From positions 485,545 through 500,313 of the forward strand of contig JBBHKE010001577.1 in the NCBI GenBank assembly GCA_037447655.1: a stretch of DNA of 14,769 nt, given 5' to 3'. Position numbers and translations under genes: made by a program. Shown here piece by piece: positions 1 to 7,404 of the stretch (the stretch's first letter is position 1; each line of letters starts with the position of its first letter). The notes under the pieces were generated by a model. It ran no database searches. It saw only the letters and a program-made list of their open reading frames with translations, and was not told where the DNA came from. Origin of the DNA: Zygnema cylindricum. Lineage: Eukaryota; Streptophyta; Zygnematophyceae; Zygnematales; Zygnemataceae.

Positions 1-360
1 TTCGATGTATTTTGCTAGCATATCTAGTGCATGTGACCCGAATCTTTCCATTCTTGCTAACAACTTACCGACCAAGTTTCAAATTGACCTCAAACCCTTT
101 ACTTTCTACCAAAAAAAGTTGAAAACATTTTTTTCTTGAAATTTAGGACAAAGAGAACATTGTGAAGAGTTCTCTCAAATGCCTTTCCTTCTATATCAAC
201 TAGGAAGGAGACATCACCTAGAGCACCTGTCTGTACACTCATACCACAGGCATAGTAGATGTTTTTCTCAGGTGTGGGTTTCAAATTTTTGAAAATTACC
301 TTATTCCAGCACATGTGTGTCGACGCTCCTATGTACATTATCTATCCACTTTCTTTTGCA
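1..360 (-). pseudogene. copia aspartic protease and linker toward GAG-pre-integrase (E1), broken
   Basis: In intact elements this retropepsin-type protease cleaves the Gag-Pol polyprotein inside the virus-like particle. On the minus strand a W-I-D triplet lies just upstream (about 345-360), followed in another frame by G-A-S-T-H-M-C. This is the copia active-site context W-x-x-D-S-G-A-S-x-H-M, split by a small indel. About 45 residues on, L-H-N-V-L-F-V matches the conserved N-V-L-Y-V-P strand. The last 100 bases encode the usual beta-rich linker (G-F-E-V-N, then N-G-K-I-R-V-T) with one stop, and run off the edge. The frame differs from both the zinc knuckle and upstream gag, so at least two further frameshifts separate them. 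Catalytic function is lost. Confidence 0.75.
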
Positions 361-539
361 CCCTTTATTGTTGCCGCCATAGTGAATAAGTCCTCTTCTC
401 CCTCGTCAGAGAGGGTTAGAGATTTGTCTTGGTAAGATGAAGATGGCGAGAATAATGCATTTCCTCCAGACGTAGATCTTGTGAAGCCTTGATTAAACCG
501 GCTCTATTGCCATCTAGGATTCTACAACCTGTTTCGTTA

Positions 540-1351
540 CCTCTCTTCAGCTTAGGACAGAACTTAAACCCATGACTTTTTTCATTACAATAAAAACAAG
601 CGTTGAAATATTGTATAATTCCTCTCTGATTAAATTGTTTAAACTGATTTTGGTTCTAATTAAACTGATTTTTATGCTGATTAAATTGTGTTTATTTGTC
701 AAAATATACATAACATGCCTCTACCTACTTTTCTCCACTAAGAATTTTAGAATCAGCCTCCTTTTTTGTTATCAAATTAATAGCTAATTGTAAAGTCGAG
801 ATAACTTTTATCTTTCTGTTTCAGCCTATCAGATGTTGCTTTCATAGTATTAGGGAGACTTCTCATCAGTATTGCAGCCTCCTGAAACTGAGGGAAACAT
901 CCACCTACACATGCATGAGAGTCATTTAGAATTCGAAACTTGTTACCATACTCTGCCATTTTGCCGCCTGTGTATATAAAGTCCCAAATTTGTCCAGCCA
1001 AAAGTAACTCTACTTGGACACTAGGCTTTTCGTAATCATCCTTGAGAGGCTTCCACATATCGATCGCCTTTTTCATTTTCATCCGAGACATATCCAATTC
1101 TTCCGAGATTCAAAATTCGAGAATAGATCTTGTTTGCGAGTTTTCTTTGACCAAGATGAATCAGATTTCGATAGTGAACCATCCAAAATATCCAAAAGAT
1201 TAACATTTTTAAAATGCGTTTCCACCATATCCACCCAATAAACATGTTTTTCTCTCAAGAAGATAGGAATTCTTGATGACATGCCCATAAACTATTGTTC
1301 TACGACCACACATGCAGGTGGAGAAGCATCAGCAGTAGTAGAAGCAGACAT
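540..1351 (-). pseudogene. copia gag polyprotein (UBN2-type capsid plus CCHC knuckle), E1, broken
   Basis: Gag forms the particle shell and packages element RNA. The start is the ATG at 1349-1351 (M-S-A-S-T-T-A-D), which precedes an I-P-I-F strand and a Y-W tryptophan motif typical of the copia gag N-terminus. An in-frame TAG at 1292-1294 interrupts it after about 19 codons. From about 1097 down to 777 another frame carries the core: W-K-P-L, then A-E-Y-x-N-K-F-R, then A-A-I-L-M-R-S-L-P and D-R-L-K-Q-K-D, all landmarks of this family. A stretch rich in N, Q and F (about 690-605) leads into the zinc knuckle. At least two frameshifts and several stops are present. Length from ATG to knuckle is close to normal, so the damage is point mutation rather than deletion. 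Confidence 0.85.
557..598 (-). other. CCHC zinc knuckle of E1 gag
   Basis: Fourteen minus-strand codons read C-F-Y-C-N-E-K-S-H-G-F-K-F-C, an exact CX2CX4HX4C retroviral-type zinc knuckle that binds element RNA in intact Gag. It is followed by P-K-L-K-R. All four metal ligands are intact although the flanking frames are broken. Confidence 0.9.
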
Positions 1352-1412
1352 AATTCACTCACAATAGCTAATCAAAAACCCTACCAAATAGTTGTTTTCT
1401 ACAGCTCACCAA

Positions 1413-1424
1413 ATCTGATATAAT
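1413..1424 (-). other. degenerate tRNA-Met(i) primer binding site of E1
   Basis: On the minus strand TTATATCAGATT matches the plant copia primer binding site TGGTATCAGAGC at 8 of 12 positions, including the central TATCAGA. It lies about 60 bases before the gag ATG, as expected. It marks the inner end of the 5' LTR near 1425. In intact elements the initiator methionine tRNA 3' end primes minus-strand DNA synthesis here. Confidence is limited by the mismatches and by the lack of a clear CA at the LTR end. Confidence 0.5.
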
Positions 1425-2307
1425 TCTCAAACCTGTTTCAAACTATACCACAATACAAAACATCACAAAAGACTGAGAACTCCTAAAGTTTCACCCCAAT
1501 TGATCTAACATTCTCCAAGATATGCAACTCTAATGTTTCCCAAAAACAGTTTGCACATTACACAGTCTAGAAGTCTGGATACATAAAATGTTCTACATCC
1601 TAAGTCTGATACTCGTAGTGAGTTCCTACTCTTAGTTGTCACTTCAGATAGTGTTGTTCTTCCGATACAAGTGTTCAAAAGAAATACGTCCAATAACCAA
1701 ACTACCACTAAGATCTAAGTTATCCTAATCACGCTAAAGCTGATTCTACAACTGTACACTCAATATAACTAAGAGATTAATAGTAAGTGATTGTACAATT
1801 ACTTCCCGCTGACTTAGTTACTATTGTCCGGATACTTCTATCCACATGTTACGAAATCACCTGCCAGCAAATCACTTGTGATCCTGTCATAAATCTCGTC
1901 CATTGACTTGATTCATAGCAACCGCAATTGCGATGTCCCGTTCTGGTTCATATTCAATGTCACCGCAACTTTGTCATAGTTGTATTGTCCTATACCGAAT
2001 CATATCCAAAAATAACCGCAGCTGCCTTGTCTCGTCGCAGCTGGTTTGTCCCATCTGCCTCGCTGTTGCTTCGTCTCGTCGTAGTTGCTTCGTCTCGTCG
2101 CAGCTGCTTTGTTCTTTGTGTGTCCCAACTGCTATGTCCAATCTACGTCAGAGTTGCTTTGTCCCATCCAATGTGTGACACATGTATGTGGAAGATGATG
2201 CTATTTCGAAAAACACCTGTTTTGTTCTTGAAGTGACGACGCGTGTCCTTTACGCTTTTTTTTTGCCGTCACACTAATTTAATAAGACCTAAAGCTTTCC
2301 AATGTCA
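1425..2307 (-). repeat. 5' LTR of E1 (family I)
   Basis: On the minus strand the LTR starts TGACATTGGAAAGCTTTAG, which aligns with the E2 LTR start at 3480 (TGTTGTTTTTGGAAAGCTTTAG). This places the outer edge at 2307, exactly where E2 RT homology resumes. The inner edge is set by the decayed PBS. It is about 880 bp, a little shorter than the E2 LTR and F. A shared C-A-A-A-C-T-G-T-T-T-T-T segment near 1540-1550 also occurs in E2 and F. A degenerate tandem array occupies the U3 part (1928-2180). No gene lies here; the ORFs in this stretch are chance openings. Confidence 0.75.
2016..2175. repeat. degenerate tandem repeats (unit about 19 bp) in the E1 LTR
   Basis: Two adjacent 19-bp units of the form GTTGCTTCGTCTCGTCGYA (about 2064-2101) are nearly identical. 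They are flanked on both sides by more degraded versions carrying GCTG-CTTTGTC-CC cores, about six to seven in all. They lie 130-290 bp from the LTR start, in U3, where copia enhancers are often repeated. Whether they have any enhancer role is inference. Confidence 0.65.
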
Positions 2308-2770
2308 ATATGTAAACTATTGAAGTCCTTGTACGGTTGGAAGCAGGCTCCTCGACAGTGGAACCTAAAACTGTATGAATTTTTGACTTACCTTGGTTTT
2401 ACCAAAATTAGCTCAGATTACTCGGTGTATGTTATGGAAGGAGGTGATGAAGTTATCTTCATTGCTATTTATGTAGATGATTTTCTTTTGATTAGTAAAT
2501 CTATTGAGGAAATCAAAATGATAAAACTAGTTTCAATTTTCGGTTTGAAATGAAAGCCTTAGGTGAAGCTAAGTATATTTTGGGCATTCAAGTGGAAAGA
2601 GACAAGAGAGAGAGAGAAAGATTTATCTAACACAAAAAGAGGCTATTGGGAATATATTGGAGAAGTTTGGAATGTCAGAAGCAAATAGATGTCCCACTCC
2701 CATAGAGTTTAGGCAGATAATAGAAGGGAAGGACATAATTGGAGGTGTTTTGTTGGATGATAACTTCTAA
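2308..2770 (+). pseudogene. copia reverse transcriptase, C-terminal part (E2), truncated and frameshifted
   Basis: In intact elements this RVT_2-type reverse transcriptase copies element RNA into cDNA in the particle. The segment opens with C-K-L-L-K-S-L-Y-G-W-K-Q-A-P-R-Q-W, the standard copia motif just before the catalytic loop (usual K-Q-A-P-R-x-W). About 50 residues on comes I-A-I-Y-V-D-D-F-L-L-I with the Y-V-D-D box holding two of the three palm aspartates. A frameshift near 2535-2545 moves the reading to R-F-E-M-K, G-E-A-K-Y-I-L-G-I-Q and a GA-dinucleotide run. A stop follows N-F near 2770. The N-terminal half, with the first catalytic aspartate, is missing because E1 is inserted at 2308. 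Confidence 0.88.
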
Positions 2771-2788
2771 TCAAGGGAGGCAGATCAT

Positions 2789-3456
2789 ATGTCCTCCATT
2801 CCTTACACGCATATTGTTGGAAAACTCATCTGTTTCATAAACTATACTAGGCCTGATATTGCAGCAGTTGTTGGTGCTCTCAGTCAAAGTTTGCATAATC
2901 CTAAGAAGTTGGATTGGAATGTTGTAAAACGAGTTCTTCATTATCTTGCAATAACTCAAAACCTGCGTCTCTCTCTTGATGGGGAAGAGGTAAAACTTCA
3001 ATATTGGAGCGATGTAAGTTATGGAGATATACCCAGCGGACGCTCCACAACTGATTAAATTCTCAAGGTTGGAGATGGGACTTGCAGCTGGAGTAGCAAG
3101 TTTAAAAGGTGACAGCTCAGTCCATGATGGAAGTTGAGTACATGAGAGCCAGATCAACAGTCAACTAGTTACTTTGGGTAAAGTCTTTCATTCAAGAGCT
3201 TCATTTTATGCAATCTATTCCTCAAATAGTGTGGTGTGATAACCTGGTTGCTATTGCTATTGCTTCCGATCCTAGTCATCATTTCAAAATAAAACATATT
3301 AATATCAACCTACACTTTGTGAGAGAAAGGGTAATATGCAGAGTTCTAAAACTTACTTACTTACGAGATGAGCAAATGGTGGTTGATATAGTGACAAAAC
3401 CATTGCCTGCACCTAAATTACAATTTTGTAGGGAGGTATTTGGCTTAAGTGGTTAG
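2789..3456 (+). pseudogene. copia RT connection and RNase H domain (E2), frameshifted
   Basis: The first part carries the connection motif Y-x-x-I-V-G-K-L-I-C-F-I, T-R-P-D-I-A and W-x-x-V-K-R-V-L-H-Y-L. Then follows the RNase H start W-S-D-V-S-Y-G-D with its first catalytic aspartate, and R-S-T-T-D ending in a TAA where G-Y normally follows. After a frameshift near 3100, Q-S-M-M-E-V-E-Y-M keeps the catalytic glutamate, W-C-D-N-L-V-A-I-A-I keeps the next aspartate, and H-H-F-K-I-K-H-I and V-D-I-V-T-K-P-L-P close the domain. RNase H removes RNA from the RNA:DNA hybrid and generates the plus-strand primer. The ORF ends G-L-S-G just before the polypurine tract, at normal spacing. Confidence 0.88.
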
Positions 3457-3464
3457 TAAAGTAC

Positions 3465-3479
3465 AAAGCTTTATGGGAG
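3465..3479 (+). other. polypurine tract of E2 (decayed)
   Basis: A short purine-rich run ending TATGGGAG abuts the LTR start TGTTG at 3480, right after the RNase H stop. It is the expected plus-strand priming site. Two pyrimidine interruptions suggest decay. Confidence 0.6.
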
Positions 3480-3713
3480 TGTTGTTTTTGGAAAGCTTTA
3501 GTCTTCCCTATGCTTTGAGTGTGAGGGAGAGAGATTTTAGGACTTAGAATACTTTTGGTAGGGGCCGGTTCATTTCTAACCTGATTTAGTGTGACAATAA
3601 GAGTGTTTACGTACTCTTCATTCACTTGTTGGACACACGTTGGTGCTTGGTTCAAACGGTCCCAAATGATATCCGCAGGTGGATGACACTCACCTGTGAA
3701 TCACAGATACTTC

Positions 3714-3767
3714 TGAAGGCACATCTACGGTGCCTACGTGTGAAGGCACATCTACGGTGCCGGTTTT
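3714..3767. repeat. 27-bp tandem duplication in the E2 LTR
   Basis: The 21-bp segment beginning TGAAGGCACATCTACGG occurs at 3714-3734 and again at 3741-3761, a period of 27 bp. The first 21 bases of each unit are identical. Confidence 0.9.
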
Positions 3768-3815
3768 AAAAAGAGGACGTAAGATAAACGACGACGACTT
3801 CTCGGATCTGAATAG

Positions 3816-3895
3816 GACCAGATCCAAGATAGTCCTACTCAACTTTTTGTTTTCAGACCAGATCCAAGATAGTCCTACTCAACTTTTTGTTTTCA
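3816..3895. repeat. perfect 40-bp tandem duplication in the E2 LTR
   Basis: Positions 3816-3855 and 3856-3895 are identical over 40 bases (each starts GACCAGATCC and ends TTTTCA). The perfect identity contrasts with the decayed surroundings and suggests a recent slippage or unequal-exchange event. Confidence 0.95.
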
Positions 3896-4500
3896 GTGTC
3901 AGTGTATAGATCAGACAGATTAGTGAATCTATTTATGGTGACTAGTAAAGTAGCTAGTTTGAATTAGAATTACATGCCTTAATCACACGGGCATATCACA
4001 CTATTAGGTGTGTCAGGATGATATTGGTATGATTGTTATGCCTCCGTACGCTCAGCAACATAGATTACCGTGTATGTGTATGGCTTAGCCAATTTTAACT
4101 TAGGAACAATTTTGTACCAAAAACTGTTTTTATGAAGGTTTTGGTAACTTTGACTATGAATATCTCACAATATTTTTATCAAAATTGCTTGTATTTTTTT
4201 ATATGTGTTTCTCTTGGTATCATCTAAACTAGAACAGAATTGTAGAGCTATAAAACTCTTTTGTTGGTTTTTCTGTTGTTCCAAATTTGTTGTTTTCTAA
4301 AACTAGTTTTATGAATCTGTTTTTCTGTGAAAGCTTCAATCTGATTTATATTATGAGATGACAACTATTGCCTCTAAGTTATTTTATATTTCTATCGTTT
4401 GTTTAACAATCTGTGGTGTCTGTGGTGTCATTTAAGTCCTCATCCTTGTCGTAGTCACTGGGGATTCAAAGAAAGTCATGGTTGCGTTAACCAGACAAGG

Positions 4501-4723
4501 AGATAGCGAAACGGAGCAAGAGTTACAGCCCCTTGCAAAAGATAGGTGGTCATACTAGGATTTGATCTTAGGTCCTATAAGATAAGCGTTGAACAGTGTA
4601 GCCGTTCCTCATATCCGTTAGGTCTTGATGAAGCATTAGGTATATAGGGTATAATTCATAATTAGAGATGTATCACTTGATATATTCAATTTAAAGGATT
4701 ACGGAAAGGAACAAACACAAAAT
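4501..4723. other. spacer between E2 and E3, no gene seen
   Basis: This 223-bp stretch lies outside the inferred ends of the E2 LTR and the E3 LTR. It has no ORF of note. The only structure I see is a tRNA-like segment on the minus strand at about 4545-4612. If the E2 edge is wrong, part of this could still be LTR. Confidence 0.5.
4545..4612 (-). other. tRNA-like / SINE-like remnant (Pol III A- and B-box resemblance)
   Basis: On the minus strand AGATCAAATCC (4558-4568) resembles a B box (GGTTCRANNCC; mismatches at the first and third bases). About 24 bases upstream, GGCTACACTGTT (4592-4603) resembles an A box, followed by a GCTTATCTTATAGGAC stretch where an anticodon arm would lie. The spacing is tRNA-like. 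It could be the head of a decayed tRNA-derived SINE or a tRNA pseudogene; no functional tRNA fold is claimed. Confidence 0.35.
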
Positions 4724-4842
4724 TAGAATTATGTGACCTCCATTGGTACACAAAATATGCACCTTGCTTGAAGCCATAGGATAATATCAAATTCCTCCCT
4801 TCCCCTTAGAACAACTGCTACCATAGTATGCAATGACTGTAG

Positions 4843-4981
4843 GCAAGACTCCCCTAAGCCCTATGAAAAATTACTTAAAACATCTAACCAGACGATTAAT
4901 TTTCAAAAGGGAAGACTCCCTTAAGCCCTATGCAAAAAGAATTGCTCAAAACCTCTAACCAGACGATTAATTATCAAAAGG
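4843..4981. repeat. imperfect tandem duplication (units 68 and 71 bp) in the E3 LTR
   Basis: Unit 1 (4843-4910) and unit 2 (4911-4981) both run from a GACTCCC-TAAGCCCTATG start to TCTAACCAGACGATTAATT and CAAAAGG. They differ by a few substitutions and small indels. LTR B has a single counterpart of this unit, so the duplication is specific to this copy. Confidence 0.88.
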
Positions 4982-5223
4982 CAAAGATGCCAATTTTTAT
5001 ACAAGCTCACTAGGAGAGAGGCGGTTACCTACCCAAAATTATCCTTTCTATAACCCTTAGCACTGTGGTACACAACCAATCAAATGACTATACTGTACAA
5101 GAAGGTACTACTACCGATGTACTTACTATACAACCACTCTATGACATGGCCATAGAGAGGACGCCCGTCACCTTTAGACTTATCTCCAGGTTTCCCGCAT
5201 ATTCGTCAAATGAGTGATAGCAT

Positions 5224-5233
5224 GCCACGTGGC
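5224..5233. promoter_or_regulatory. palindromic G-box in the E3 LTR
   Basis: GCCACGTGGC is a 10-bp palindrome with a CACGTG core, the plant G-box bound by bZIP and bHLH factors. The same core occurs at the aligned position of LTR B, LTR D and the E4 5' LTR, which supports a family U3 element rather than chance. Any activity is inference. Confidence 0.5.
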
Positions 5234-5772
5234 GTCTGGTGATGCGATGACCGCAAACAGCCAAATCGACCATTTTGCAATGGCGGCTCGAATGTGAGTC
5301 GTTTGAGTTTAACCGGCTTTTAATTTGTGTAGTCAAAAAAAGTGTCGACAACACTAAATTTTGTGCGGTCGTTTATGTATCCGTGTAGTCAACAAGTTTT
5401 CAATGAAACTATGTTATAGTCTCATATTTAGTAAATTGACCTAATCCACTAGTTTCTGTTTATATAGCTATCAAACCCTATATAGGCTAGCACCAAGTAC
5501 TAGACTATCGGATAATCGAGCAGGCAAATCCGGTAGTTTGTATGGACCACGATCAAATCGTTGGTCCGTAAGCTTTTTGCTAAGGGGCGGATCCCTTTAT
5601 CTTCTTTTGGCTTGCTCTGGCACCCATGGCTCTATCTCTCTCTTTACGGTCTTCAATGACTACAACAAGTATAGGGACTGGAGAGAGGGAAGGCAAAGCT
5701 TTATTGTCAAATGAGACCTTTTATTTTACTACATCTTGATGTAGAAAATACTATAAAACCCATATTTCAATA

Positions 5773-5785
5773 CTCCCCTTGTTTT
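5773..5785 (-). other. polypurine tract of E3
   Basis: On the minus strand A-A-A-A-C-A-A-G-G-G-G-A-G sits directly before the LTR start at 5772. It is the best preserved PPT in the window and fixes E3's orientation and LTR edge. Confidence 0.85.
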
Positions 5786-6252
5786 CATGCATTTTTCTTT
5801 TAACCCATAGTGTTCTCTACAAAATTTTGGTTTGCGAGATGAGACTAGCTTTGTCATCATATCTTCCACCATTTCCCCATCTAGTTTGTACTCCAAACTC
5901 ACAATTTTGTTCTCAACCTTTTCTCTCACAAAGCTAAGCCTTGTATCCATGTGCTTTGTTTGAAATGGTGTTTTGGATTAGCTGTGATTGCAATGGCAGC
6001 TTGGTTATCACAAAAAACTTTCTGAACACCAACCTTCATGAACCGAAGCTCTTGCAAAAGAGACTTCACCCACATTAGCTCTTTGACAGCAGAACAAGAG
6101 GCCATTTACTCAGCTTCCATAGTGGACCGAGCAACCACCTTTTGTAGCTTACTGCTCCAACCACAAGCAACATTTCCAACATACAAAACATATCTAGATG
6201 TACATCTCATCATAGGAGCATCCCCATAGCTGGCATCACTCCAAGTGGTGAT
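5786..6252 (-). pseudogene. copia RNase H domain (E3), stop and frameshift
   Basis: Minus-strand reading gives W-S-D-A-S-Y-G-D-A-P (first catalytic Asp), R-C-T-S-R-Y-V-L-Y-V-G, W-S-S-K-L-Q-K-V-V-A and S-T-M-E-A-E (catalytic Glu). A TAA at 6106-6108 then stands where the invariant Tyr of EAEY should be (TAC to TAA). The frame continues through E-L-M-W-V-K-S-L-L and V-F-C-D-N-Q-A-A-I (next Asp) to N-P-K-H-H-F-K. A frameshift near 5955 moves to M-D-T-R-L-S-F-V-R-E-K-V-E-N-K-I and M-M-T-K-L-V. The normal stop before the PPT is lost, so the frame reads on into the LTR to 5729. F interrupts the gene at 6253, just upstream of the first catalytic Asp. Confidence 0.9.
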
Positions 6253-6893
6253 TGTTGTCCATACCCATTTTCAACCATGGATTTACCCTCGGAAGCACCA
6301 CAAACTACCCCAAAAACAGCCTACTTTGAGTCAACTCAGAATTATACAGAATTAATAAAACAGGCTGAAACTACACGAACAGATTTTTTCTAGGCCAATT
6401 AATATTATTACAAAATTTCAAATAAAATTACCAAATAGAATTATCACACCTCTCAATCAAAGTTGCAGAAAAACAGGCGGCCAGAACTTTGATAAATCTG
6501 ACCAACTTCACAATGAAGTCCCAAGCAAACCAGACACACAACAGGTCTTCAAATTTTCCACAATATTTCCAATAGAGATAGGAACAGACATGCAAAATTT
6601 CAGATAATTCTGCCAATACAAATGAAAGCAATCCTCAGATGAAAGTTACCACAAGGAGCATAAACAGTTTTTGTCCTAAAAGTTCCTAAGTCCAAAAATG
6701 ACGAAGTCTTGCAAATATACACTAGTGCTCACTACTCACTGTACGGAGGCATACCAGCCGTACGTAATCTATCAAATATCTCTATTAGATATACACTAAT
6801 AATTAGCACGCATAGGACAAACCATTTTTGTAAATATTTACAAATCTTACGAATTTCGTCAAACGAATCTGGGTCGTCCAAAATAAATATCAT

Positions 6894-6921
6894 GTGATGG
6901 ACGCGATTTCGCGTCCCTCAC
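6894..6921. repeat. 28-nt hairpin in LTR F
   Basis: GGACGCGA (6899-6906) and TCGCGTCC (6909-6916) are perfect inverted repeats around a TT. GTGA and TCAC extend the stem outward with one mismatch, giving 12 of 13 pairs. Confidence 0.85.
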
Positions 6922-7013
6922 CAAAATGAACAAACTGAGGGCACCGCAGACGTAGCTCTTTTTCGGCATCCTTGACGGCGTGTCCCATGGTCACAAATAT
7001 TCACTTGACGAAA

Positions 7014-7021
7014 TGACGTCA
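7014..7021. promoter_or_regulatory. TGACGTCA bZIP-type site in LTR F
   Basis: A perfect 8-bp palindrome TGACGTCA, the core bound by TGA/CREB-like bZIP proteins, lies in the upstream (U3) half of F as read on the minus strand. It is a single match, so chance is possible. Confidence 0.35.
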
Positions 7022-7152
7022 TCTCATCCCAATTAATCCGTATCGGCGGCGTTCTTTTTCCATAAGTGCCGCTCACGCCACTTCCAATTTGAAATCCGTT
7101 CGTCATCATTATGATTCCTACCTGCAGCGTACCTTCTCAAAACATTCCAAAT

Positions 7153-7171
7153 CGGATCTCTTTGCGATCCG
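7153..7171. repeat. 6-bp inverted repeat in LTR F
   Basis: CGGATC (7153-7158) and GATCCG (7166-7171) form a perfect short stem around a 7-nt loop. It is small and may be chance. Confidence 0.5.
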
Positions 7172-7404
7172 CCGTACATTTGACTTACACATTTCGTACC
7201 TTTTCATATGTTTGTTTGCGCCACTCAAATAGTTCCGTACGTCCCAAAACAATTAGTACCATTACTCCCCCAATTCGCAAATCCATTCCAATCTCCACGA
7301 TAAATCCAAATAGCATACGCATTCAAATCGCGTAATGTACTCATGAAACATTGTGTACGCACAAAACGACGCGTACGCACGAAATTAACTTTTCAAAAAC
7401 AACA

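Larger units (their letters stand above)
1..2307 (-). mobile_element. E1: Ty1/copia element, 5' part (protease, gag, PBS, 5' LTR), runs off left edge
   Basis: Read on the minus strand, the order is LTR (2307 to about 1425), a decayed primer binding site, a short leader, gag from an ATG at 1351, a CCHC zinc knuckle, a protease active-site region near 350 and the protease to GAG-pre-integrase linker at the window edge. This is the canonical copia order, so integrase, RT and RNase H should lie left of the window. The right border is sharp: E2 reverse transcriptase homology begins at 2308, so E1 is inserted into E2. The next five bases, ATATG (2308-2312), are the predicted target duplication, whose partner would be outside the window. 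Frameshifts and stops make it non-autonomous. Copia identity is secure; the LTR inner edge is uncertain. Confidence 0.88.
2308..4500 (+). mobile_element. E2: Ty1/copia element, 3' part (RT C-terminus, RNase H, PPT, 3' LTR)
   Basis: The element begins abruptly in mid-reverse transcriptase at 2308, where the E1 LTR ends. Its 5' half should therefore lie left of E1, outside the window. Order on the plus strand is RT fingers/palm, thumb, connection, RNase H, a polypurine run at 3465-3479 and an LTR beginning TGTTG at 3480. Several frameshifts and stops inactivate it. The right end at 4500 comes from aligning its LTR with solo LTR F (ACAAGG here against ACAACA in F), so it is approximate. Confidence 0.85.
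3480..4500 (+). repeat. 3' LTR of E2 (family I)
   Basis: It starts TGTTGTTTTTGGAAAG immediately after the polypurine tract. Solo LTR F, read on the minus strand, starts TGTTGTTTTTGAAAAG and shares later blocks with it: T-A-T-G-C-C-T-C-C-G-T-A-C near 4040, ACTTAGGAAC near 4099, AAAAACTGTTT near 4120 and GGTAACTTT near 4143. The end near 4500 (CATGGTTG, then GACAAGG) aligns with the F end (CATGGTTG, then GACAACA). That gives about 1.02 kb. Two internal tandem duplications lie in the U3 part. No coding sequence is present; the 3413-3655 reverse ORF is a chance opening. Confidence 0.75.
4724..5772 (-). repeat. 3' LTR of E3 (family II, copy A)
   Basis: On the minus strand it starts TATTGAAATATGGG right after an A-A-G-G-G-G-A-G polypurine tract (usual TG changed to TA). 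It ends near 4724 with GGAGGTCACATAATTCTA, aligning with GGAGGTCTCAGAGTTTCA of LTR B (terminal CA changed to TA). Landmarks shared with B and D are GCCATGG near 5622, a G-box near 5226, GACATGGCC near 5144 and the A-G-A-C-T-C-C-C motif near 4845. A GATTTGATCGTGGTCC segment near 5540 matches the tRNA-like part of B in degraded form. A direct duplication near its end (4843-4981) is not seen in B. Confidence 0.82.
6253..7404 (-). mobile_element. F: solo LTR of family I inserted in E3
   Basis: It has TG...CA ends with a short terminal inverted repeat (TGTTGT at one end, ACAACA at the other). It is flanked by GTGAT (6248-6252) and TTGAT (7405-7409), a 5-bp target duplication with one mismatch. Removing it and one duplicate restores a 22-base stretch that aligns without gaps to the same site in E4 (reverse complement of about 13444-13465). 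Read on the minus strand it starts like the E2 LTR and shares several blocks with it, which sets family and orientation. No coding region, PBS or PPT lies inside, hence a solo LTR, presumably from LTR-LTR recombination. ORFs at 6428-6631, 6918-7109 and 7111-7335 are chance openings. Confidence 0.88.

Noticed and set aside
1928-2236. Serine/leucine/valine-rich ORFs on the plus strand
   Set aside because: They are translations of the tandem array in the E1 LTR, in two frames, without recognisable domains.
4215-4222. TGGTATCA, the core of a copia primer binding site, which would put the end of the E2 LTR at 4214
   Set aside because: Homology to solo LTR F continues well past this point and the preceding bases lack a CA end. 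It is taken as chance inside the LTR.
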